From Zoogloeaceae bacterium G21618-S1 (GTDB taxonomy: Bacteria > Pseudomonadota > Gammaproteobacteria > Burkholderiales > Rhodocyclaceae), in the NCBI GenBank assembly GCA_027214125.1, contig JAPWHF010000012.1:48621-112620 (forward strand): a stretch of DNA of 64,000 nt. The letters are read 5' to 3'. The position numbers and the translations under genes were made by a program. The number at the start of each line of letters is the position of its first letter. Position 1 is the stretch's first letter. This document shows positions 58,302 through 64,000 of this stretch, one piece after another. The notes under the pieces were generated by a model, which saw only the letters and a list, made by a program, of their open reading frames with translations, was not told the DNA's origin and searched no databases.

Positions 58302-59000
58302 ATGTCTGCTTCGCCCGCTGCGCTCGATGACCTGCTCCAACGTGCCGACCTGTGGCGCGGCGGCGCCTGCGCGCATCACGCCGAGGCGACGCTGGGCAGC
58401 GGCTTTGCCGCGCTCGACGCGGTGCTGCCCGACGGCGGCTGGCCCTGCGGCGGACTGACCGAAATACTCAGCGGCGGCCTTGGCATCGGCGAATTGAGCC
58501 TGTTCCTGCCTGCTCTGCGCCAACTCGACGCCGAAGCCGGCTGGATCGTCATCGTCGCGCCACCGGCGCAGCTGCACGCCCCGGCTTGGCAGGCGCTCAG
58601 CTTGCCGCTATCGCGCCTGCTGGTGGTCGAGGCCGAAGGCGCCGATGCCGCCTGGGCCTGCGAACAACTGCTCGGCAGCGGCGCGCTGGCCGCGCTCCTC
58701 GTCTGGCTGCCTACCGCCGACGCCCGCGCTCTGCGGCGGCTGCAACTGGCCAGCAGCAGCACCCGCTGCCTGAGCCTGGTCTTCCGCCCCGAGCGCGTCG
58801 CCAGCCAGCCCTCGCCCGCCCCGCTGCGCCTCGCGCTGCGCGGTAGCGACACCGGTTTGCAGCTCGACATCCTCAAGCGCCGCGGCCCGCCGCTGGCCAG
58901 GCCGATCAGCCTCGCCATCGAGCGACCGCTGCCGTGGTCGCGCCTGGTGCGCCGTGTTCGCCCGGCCGCGCCGGTGGCTCGGGAGCCGCACGTCGCCTGA
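58302..59000 (+). CDS. imuA: Translesion synthesis-associated protein ImuA
   Basis: 232 residues, RecA/SulA-like fold: GSGFAALDAVLPDGGWPCGGLTEIL near residues 30-56 (key parts LDAVLP, GGWP, GLTEIL) is the family signature, followed by a degenerate ATPase core. ImuA works with ImuB and DnaE2 in SOS-linked error-prone repair. ATG 58302 follows without a strong ribosome binding site. First of three consecutive genes; imuB begins 12 bp downstream. Confidence 0.9.
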   Translation: MSASPAALDDLLQRADLWRGGACAHHAEATLGSGFAALDAVLPDGGWPCGGLTEILSGGLGIGELSLFLPALRQLDAEAGWIVIVAPPAQLHAPAWQALSLPLSRLLVVEAEGADAAWACEQLLGSGALAALLVWLPTADARALRRLQLASSSTRCLSLVFRPERVASQPSPAPLRLALRGSDTGLQLDILKRRGPPLARPISLAIERPLPWSRLVRRVRPAAPVAREPHVA

Positions 59001-59012
59001 CGGCCCTGACCC

Positions 59013-60416
59013 ATGCAGTGGCTGGCGATTCACTTTTTCCGTCTCCCCGTCGAGGTGCTGGCCCTGCCTGCGCCAGCGGTCGCCATTGCGCAGCAACGCA
59101 TCGTCGCGGCCGATGCCGCGGCGGCGGCGGCCGGCGTGCGCCCCGGTCAGCGCCTGGCCGACGCCCTCGCCCTGCTGCCCGGCCTGCGCCCGCATGAACG
59201 CCAGAGTGAACGCGAACTCGCCGCGCTCGAATCGCTGGCCTGCTGGGCCGGCAATTTCACCCCGACGGTCAGCCTCGCCCCGCCCGACACCTTGCTGCTC
59301 GAAATCGGCGGCTGCCTGCAGTTGTTTGGCGGGCTCGACGCGTTGCTGGGCAGGATTCGCGACGGCGCCGCAGCTCAAGGCCTGAGCCTGCGCCTGGGCC
59401 TCGCCCCCACCCCGCTGGCCGCGCGCTGGCTGACCCACGCAGACAGCACCACCGAACACTGGCAAGCCGCGCTCGCCACCTTGCCGGTCGAGGTGCTTGG
59501 TCTCAATGACGCCGCCGAGCGCCGCCTGCACGCGCTCGGCCTGCGCACGCTGGCGCAGCTCTTCGCCCTGCCCGGCGCCACCGTCGGCCACCGCTTCGGC
59601 AAAGCCCTGCCGCTGCAACTGGCCCGCGCACGCGGCGAGCTGCCCGACCCGCAACCGCCCTTCGCCTTCCCCGAGCGCTTCGTCCAGCGGCTGGAGCTAC
59701 CGGCCAAGGTCGAGGTCGCCGACCATCTGCTCTTCGCCGCCCGCCGCCTGCTGATGGCACTGGCCGGTTGGCTGCAGGCGCGCCAGCTCGGCATCACCAC
59801 CTGCACCCTGGTGCTCGACCACGAAGATATCCCCGCCACGCACCTGCCCCTTGGCTTTGCCTCGCCCACCCGCGACGCCGAGCGCCTGATCCGCGTCGCC
59901 CGCGAGCAGCTCGAACGCCACCGCCTCGCCGCGCCGGTCACCGAACTGCATCTACACGCCGACGCGCCACAAACCTTGGCCGGCAGCAGCGTGGCGCTGT
60001 TCGGCCAGCAAGACGCCGGCAACATCGCGCCGGTCATCGAGCGCCTGCGCGCCCGCCTCGGCGACGCCGCCGTGCACGGCCTCGCGGTGCACGACGACCA
60101 CCGCCCCGAATGCGCCACCCGCGCCGTCCCCTGGCCCGAGCCCAAAGATGCGCCCGACACCGCCACGCCCCCGCGCCCACTGTGGCTGCAAGCCAAGCCG
60201 CAGGCGCTGCACGAAGTCGCCGGCCGGCCCACCTACGCCGGCGCCGCGCTCAATTTGCTGACCCGCGCCGAGCGCCTGGAGAGCGGCTGGTGGGACCAGG
60301 ACGAAGCCACCGGCGACCTGCGGCGCGACTACTTTGTGGCCACCACCGCGCAGGGCGCGTGGCTGTGGATCTACCGCGACGCCCAAGGTTGGTGGCTGCA
60401 TGGCCAGTTCGCCTGA
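59013..60416 (+). CDS. imuB: Y-family polymerase-like protein ImuB
   Basis: 467 residues with Y-family polymerase architecture, but the catalytic acids are missing: the N-terminal DxD-type segment reads LAIHFFRLPVEVL. ImuB is known as a dead polymerase that brings DnaE2 and ImuA to the beta clamp. GLAPTPLAARWLTHAD and the little-finger region are recognisable, and the C-terminal part is the ImuB-specific extension. The stop overlaps dnaE2 by 17 bp. Confidence 0.93.
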   Translation: MQWLAIHFFRLPVEVLALPAPAVAIAQQRIVAADAAAAAAGVRPGQRLADALALLPGLRPHERQSERELAALESLACWAGNFTPTVSLAPPDTLLLEIGGCLQLFGGLDALLGRIRDGAAAQGLSLRLGLAPTPLAARWLTHADSTTEHWQAALATLPVEVLGLNDAAERRLHALGLRTLAQLFALPGATVGHRFGKALPLQLARARGELPDPQPPFAFPERFVQRLELPAKVEVADHLLFAARRLLMALAGWLQARQLGITTCTLVLDHEDIPATHLPLGFASPTRDAERLIRVAREQLERHRLAAPVTELHLHADAPQTLAGSSVALFGQQDAGNIAPVIERLRARLGDAAVHGLAVHDDHRPECATRAVPWPEPKDAPDTATPPRPLWLQAKPQALHEVAGRPTYAGAALNLLTRAERLESGWWDQDEATGDLRRDYFVATTAQGAWLWIYRDAQGWWLHGQFA

Positions 60417-63400
60417 GTCCGCCAAACACACGCCGCGGCCGGCCTATGCCGAGCTGCATTGCGTGTCCAACTACAGCTTTCTGCGCGGCGCCTCGCACCC
60501 GGAGGAACTGGTCGAGCGCGCCTGGCAGCTCGGCTATCGCGGCCTGGCGATCACCGACGAATGCTCGCTGGCCGGCGCCGTGCGCGCGCACGAAGGCCTC
60601 AAGCTGGCGGCCGAAAAATTCAATGCCGACCCGGCCGATTTCAAACTCATCTACGGCGCCGAATTCACCCTCGCCTGCGGGCTGAAGCTGGTGGTGCTGG
60701 CCTGCAACCGCGCCGGCTACGGCAACCTCTCGGCGCTCATCACGCTCGGCCGCCGCCGCGCCGACAAGGGCGAATACCACCTCACCCGCGGCGACATCGA
60801 CGCCCTCGCCCCAGCCGCCGCGCTGCCCGACTGCCTCGCCCTCTGGCTGCCGCACGAAGACGCCACCGAGGTAGACGCGCGCTGGTTTGCCGAGCGCTTT
60901 GTCGGCCGGGGCTGGGTGGGCGTGGAATTGCACAGCGGGCCGGACGACACCGCCCGCCTCGCCCGCCTGCGTGCCCTGGCCGACGCGGCAGCCCTCCCGC
61001 TGGTGGCCGCCGGCGACGTCCACATGCACCGCCGCGCCCGCCGCCCGCTGCAAGACACGCTCACCGCGCTGCGCCACAAAACCACGGTGTTTGAAGCCGG
61101 CCGGCGGCTGTTTCCCAACGCCGAACGCCACCTGCGCCACCCGCTGCGCCTCGCCCGGCTCTACCCGCCCGGGCTGCTCGCCGAGACCACCCGCATCGCC
61201 GATCGCTGCCAGTTCTCGCTCAGCGAGCTGCGCTACGAGTACCCGCAAGAGATCGTCCCCGCCGGCGACACCGCCACCACCTATCTGCGCCGCCTCACCG
61301 AGGCCGGGCTGCTCACCCGCTACCCCGACGGCGTGCCCGCCGAGGTCGCCCGCACCGCCCACAAGGAGCTCGCGCTCATCGCCGAGCTGCGCTACGAGCC
61401 CTTCTTCCTGACGGTGTACGACATCGTCTGCTTCGCGCGCGGCCAGGGCATCCTGTGCCAGGGGCGCGGCTCGGCGGCCAACTCGGTGGTGTGTTTCGCG
61501 CTCGGCATCACCGAGGTCGACCCGCAGCGCGCCTCCTTGCTGTTCGAGCGCTTTCTCTCGCGCGAACGCGGCGAAGCGCCGGACATCGATGTCGACTTCG
61601 AGCACGAGCGGCGCGAAATCGTCATCCAGTACATCTACCGCAAATACGGCCGCGAGCGCGCCGCGCTGGCCGCCACCGTCATCCGCTACCGCACCCGCGG
61701 CGCGCTGCGCGACGTGGGCCGCGCGCTCGGCTTCAGCCCCGAACAGATCAGCGCACTCACCCGCTCCATGGCCTGGTGGGACAAGCGCGACCAGCTGCCC
61801 CACCGCCTGCGCGAGATCGGCCTCGACCCCGCCAGCCCGCGCGTATCCAAATGGCTGGCGCTCACCGAGCAGCTCGTCGGCACGCCGCGCCACCTCTCGC
61901 AGCACGTCGGCGGCTTCATCATCTCCGACGGCCCGCTGGCGCGGCTGGTGCCGGTCGAAAACGCCGCCATGGCCGAGCGCTCCGTCATCCAGTGGGACAA
62001 GGAAGACCTCGAATCGCTCGGCCTGCTCAAGGTCGACGTGCTGGCGCTGGGCATGCTCTCGGTCATCCGCCGCGCGCTCGATCTGGTCAGCCAGCGGCGC
62101 GGCACGCCGGTGACGATGGCCGACATCCCCGCCGCCGACCCCGCCACCTTCGAAGCCCTGTGCAATGCCGACTCCATCGGCGTGTTTCAGGTCGAATCGC
62201 GCGCGCAAATGAGCATGCTGCCGCGCCTCAAGCCGCGCCAGTTCTACGATCTGGTGGTGCAGGTCGCCATCGTGCGGCCCGGCCCCATCCAGGGCGACAT
62301 GGTCCATCCCTACCTCAGCCGACGAAACAACCCTGCCGAAGCCGCGCGCGAAATGGCCAAGCTGCCCGCCGCCGTGCGCGCCGTGCTCGAACGCACGCTG
62401 GGCGTCCCGATCTTTCAGGAGCAAGTCATGAAGCTGGCCGAAGTCGCCGCCGGCTTCACCCCCGGCGAGGCCGACGAGCTGCGCCGCGCCATGGCCTCGT
62501 GGCGGCGCAAAGGCCACATGCAGCAGTTCAAGGACAAACTGCGCGACGGCATGGCCGAGCGCGGCTACACGCAGGAATTTGCCGACGCCCTGTGCCGGCA
62601 GATCGAAGGCTTTGGCGAATACGGCTTCCCCGAATCGCACGCCGCCAGCTTCGCCCTGCTCGCCTACGCCTCCGCCTGGCTCAAGTGGCACGAGCCCGAA
62701 GCCTTCCTGTGCGCCCTGCTCAACAGCCAGCCCATGGGCTTCTACCGCCCCGCCCAACTCGTGCACGACGCCCAGCGCCACGGCGTGCGCGTGCGCCCGG
62801 TCGACATCACCCGCAGCACCTGGGACAGCACGCTCGAGCCCACCGGCGCCCTGCACGCGCGCCCCGCCGTGCGCCTCGGCCTGCGCGAAATCGCCGGCCT
62901 CAGCCACGCCACCGGCGCCCGCATCGACACCGCCCGCGCCGAGGCCCCGTTCACCTCGCTGCACGACCTCGCCCACCGCGCCGACCTGAGCCGCGCCGAC
63001 CTCGACCGCCTCGCCGCCGCCGACGCGCTCAAGTCGCTCAGCGGCCACCGCCGCGCCGCCCTCTGGCAAACCAGCGGCCTGCACCGCCAGGGCGACCTCT
63101 TCGACACCGCCCCGCCGCAAGAAGCCACCGTCAGCCTGCCCGAAGCCAGCGAAGGCGAAACCATCCTCACCGACTACGCCAGCCTCGGCTTCAGCCTCGG
63201 CCGCCACCCCCTCGCCCTGCTGCGCGACCGCCTCACCGAGCGCCGCTTCCTCCCCGCCCACACGCTCGACCACCTCCCCCACGCCGCCCTCGTGCGCGCC
63301 GCCGGCATCGTCACCTGCCGCCAACGCCCCGGCACCGCCAGCGGCATCGTCTTCGTCACCCTCGAAGACGAAACCGGCATGAGCAACATCGTCGTCTACT

Positions 63401-63567
63401 CAGACCTCGCCGAACGCCAACGCCAGATCCTCCTCGGCGCCCGCCTGCTCGGCGTCTACGGCCAACTCCAACGCGACGGCCGCGTCGTGCATGTGCTGGC
63501 GAAACGACTGGTGGATTTGACGGATTGGATGGCGGAATTGACGACGCGGAGTCGGGATTTTCATTGA
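60400..63567 (+). CDS. dnaE2: Error-prone DNA polymerase DnaE2 (ImuC)
   Basis: 1,055-residue C-family polymerase for lesion bypass. PHP domain at the N-terminus (AELHCVSNYSFLRGASHPEE), palm catalytic aspartates in APDIDVDFEHERRE near residue 400, GILCQGRGSAANSVVCF, and a C-terminal OB-fold (GIVFVTLEDETGMSNIVVYSD). ATG 60400 lies inside the end of imuB. GC is extremely high in the last kilobase (49 of 60 bases at 63001-63060) and falls sharply after the stop. Confidence 0.96.
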   Translation: MASSPESAKHTPRPAYAELHCVSNYSFLRGASHPEELVERAWQLGYRGLAITDECSLAGAVRAHEGLKLAAEKFNADPADFKLIYGAEFTLACGLKLVVLACNRAGYGNLSALITLGRRRADKGEYHLTRGDIDALAPAAALPDCLALWLPHEDATEVDARWFAERFVGRGWVGVELHSGPDDTARLARLRALADAAALPLVAAGDVHMHRRARRPLQDTLTALRHKTTVFEAGRRLFPNAERHLRHPLRLARLYPPGLLAETTRIADRCQFSLSELRYEYPQEIVPAGDTATTYLRRLTEAGLLTRYPDGVPAEVARTAHKELALIAELRYEPFFLTVYDIVCFARGQGILCQGRGSAANSVVCFALGITEVDPQRASLLFERFLSRERGEAPDIDVDFEHERREIVIQYIYRKYGRERAALAATVIRYRTRGALRDVGRALGFSPEQISALTRSMAWWDKRDQLPHRLREIGLDPASPRVSKWLALTEQLVGTPRHLSQHVGGFIISDGPLARLVPVENAAMAERSVIQWDKEDLESLGLLKVDVLALGMLSVIRRALDLVSQRRGTPVTMADIPAADPATFEALCNADSIGVFQVESRAQMSMLPRLKPRQFYDLVVQVAIVRPGPIQGDMVHPYLSRRNNPAEAAREMAKLPAAVRAVLERTLGVPIFQEQVMKLAEVAAGFTPGEADELRRAMASWRRKGHMQQFKDKLRDGMAERGYTQEFADALCRQIEGFGEYGFPESHAASFALLAYASAWLKWHEPEAFLCALLNSQPMGFYRPAQLVHDAQRHGVRVRPVDITRSTWDSTLEPTGALHARPAVRLGLREIAGLSHATGARIDTARAEAPFTSLHDLAHRADLSRADLDRLAAADALKSLSGHRRAALWQTSGLHRQGDLFDTAPPQEATVSLPEASEGETILTDYASLGFSLGRHPLALLRDRLTERRFLPAHTLDHLPHAALVRAAGIVTCRQRPGTASGIVFVTLEDETGMSNIVVYSDLAERQRQILLGARLLGVYGQLQRDGRVVHVLAKRLVDLTDWMAELTTRSRDFH

Positions 63568-63906
63568 GGGGGTTGGGTAGATCGGCAGAGCCAGCCGACG
63601 CAAGTGACTTCACGACAACCGCACTCGCTCGCCACCCATGATGCGGGGGTGGCGCCTTCCATCTGGAATGGTGTAGCGTTCAGGTCATTGTGCGTAAATG
63701 CAAAAGCGTTGTTAGCTCATTCCGCCGAGGCAGAGACCACCAAAGCAAGTGGTGATGGAGTGCTAAAAGTGTTATCCGACACCCTGACGACAGATACGGC
63801 GCGCCAGCCCAATAAATTCAACGACTTACAAAAGAAGACCAGACTATTCGTCTGTCGCATAAATCGTGTACACGCCGTTTTGTCGTCTACTTAACAGTTA
63901 GATGCC
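63568..63906. other. Low-GC non-coding tail after dnaE2 with integron-core-like motifs
   Basis: 339 bp without a convincing gene. One 96-codon GTG-started frame (63604-63894) has no ribosome binding site and no recognisable content. From 63661 to the window end I count 159 G/C in 340 bases (47 percent), against about 80 percent just before. GTTAGCT at 63711 and GTTAGAT at 63897 resemble the GTTRRRY core of integron attC/attI sites (the first breaks the pattern at one base). Just upstream of the second, AAGAAGAC (63832-63839) is partly complementary to GTCGTCTACTT (63882-63892). No integrase is in the window. Confidence 0.35.
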
Positions 63907-64000
63907 ATGGTCAAAAACGAGCCACATCCGGACGAAATGATACGTAAAAATCTCAGTGCCCTTCGGCAACTTAGGTTCTTCTGTCACTTTCCTTTCCTGA
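63907..64000 (+). CDS. Start of an unrecognised low-GC gene (cut by window end)
   Basis: Open frame from ATG 63907 to the last base: MVKNEPHPDEMIRKNLSA then LRQLRFFCHFPF. It starts four bases after the GTTAGAT motif, as cassette genes often do, and there is no clear ribosome binding site. Composition is unlike dnaE2. Too short to identify, and it may not be real. Confidence 0.3.
   Translation, partial: MVKNEPHPDEMIRKNLSALRQLRFFCHFPFL

Noticed and set aside
60250..63324. Minus-strand open frame of 1,024 codons opposite dnaE2
   Set aside because: Gly/Ala/Glu-rich antisense shadow produced by very high GC; dnaE2 on the plus strand has all its motifs.
61455..63641. Plus-strand 728-codon frame within dnaE2 in another frame
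   Set aside because: Arg/Pro/Ala low-complexity translation typical of frame +2 in GC-rich DNA.
63604..63894. GTG-started 96-codon frame after dnaE2
   Set aside because: No ribosome binding site, no domain, overlaps the motif-bearing non-coding tail.

Overview
The window is a continuous, gene-dense stretch of a GC-rich proteobacterial chromosome. Gene order (his cluster - hinT - tatABC, an mla operon running into murA and hisG, glyQS-gmhB-plsC, a phasin, an MSHA-type pilus cluster, imuA-imuB-dnaE2) fits a betaproteobacterium, most likely Rhodocyclales (Thauera/Azoarcus/Zoogloea type). That assignment is inferred from gene content; no rRNA is present.

Layout. 1-2,047: sucD (cut by the window edge) and sucC. 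2,325-7,426: a DUF2889 protein, a FimV-like protein, a NIF3-family protein and a DegS/DegQ-type protease. 7,449-16,092: tatC-tatB-tatA-hinT-hisEIFAHB on the minus strand, then hisC on the plus strand, then hisD-hisG on the minus strand; hisC is flipped inside an otherwise collinear histidine cluster. 16,136-23,207: murA, a BolA-like gene, an ABC-2 exporter pair and mlaB-C-A-D-E-F for outer-membrane lipid asymmetry. 23,354-40,514: a type IV (MSHA-like) pilus locus. 40,511-48,015: a CPA2 antiporter, kdsD-lptC-lptA, a crotonase, a phasin, plsC and gmhB. 48,044-56,928: glyS-glyQ, lnt-corC-ybeY-phoH-miaB and a small secreted protein. 57,130-64,000: tRNA-Met(CAT), a DsbA/FrnE-like protein, the imuA-imuB-dnaE2 mutasome, and a tail whose GC drops to about 47 percent.

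The most interesting unit is 23.3-40.5 kb. An NtrC-type response regulator with an intact GAFTGA motif opens a row of coupled pilus assembly genes (mshM-L-N-E-G-I-J-K, two large LPCP-motif pilin-like proteins, a class III adenylate cyclase). A membrane histidine kinase closes the row on the opposite strand. Divergent from the kinase lies a lone prepilin gene. Its upstream region has a GG-N10-GC sigma-54 promoter and, about 55 bp further upstream, an 11-bp perfect inverted repeat whose arms carry TGAC/GTCA half-sites in 11-bp phase. I read this as a self-contained, sigma-54-controlled pilus regulon whose main pilin is switched by the flanking two-component pair, with c-di-GMP (MshEN-type ATPase) and cAMP (cyclase) as further inputs. 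The wiring is inferred; the DNA motifs and protein families are read directly.

Other points: a terminator-like hairpin between tatA and tatB, an N-terminally extended YbeY, loss of the usual kdsC and lptB-rpoN neighbours around lptCA, a double-hairpin REP-like element upstream of imuA, and integron-core-like motifs in the low-GC tail.
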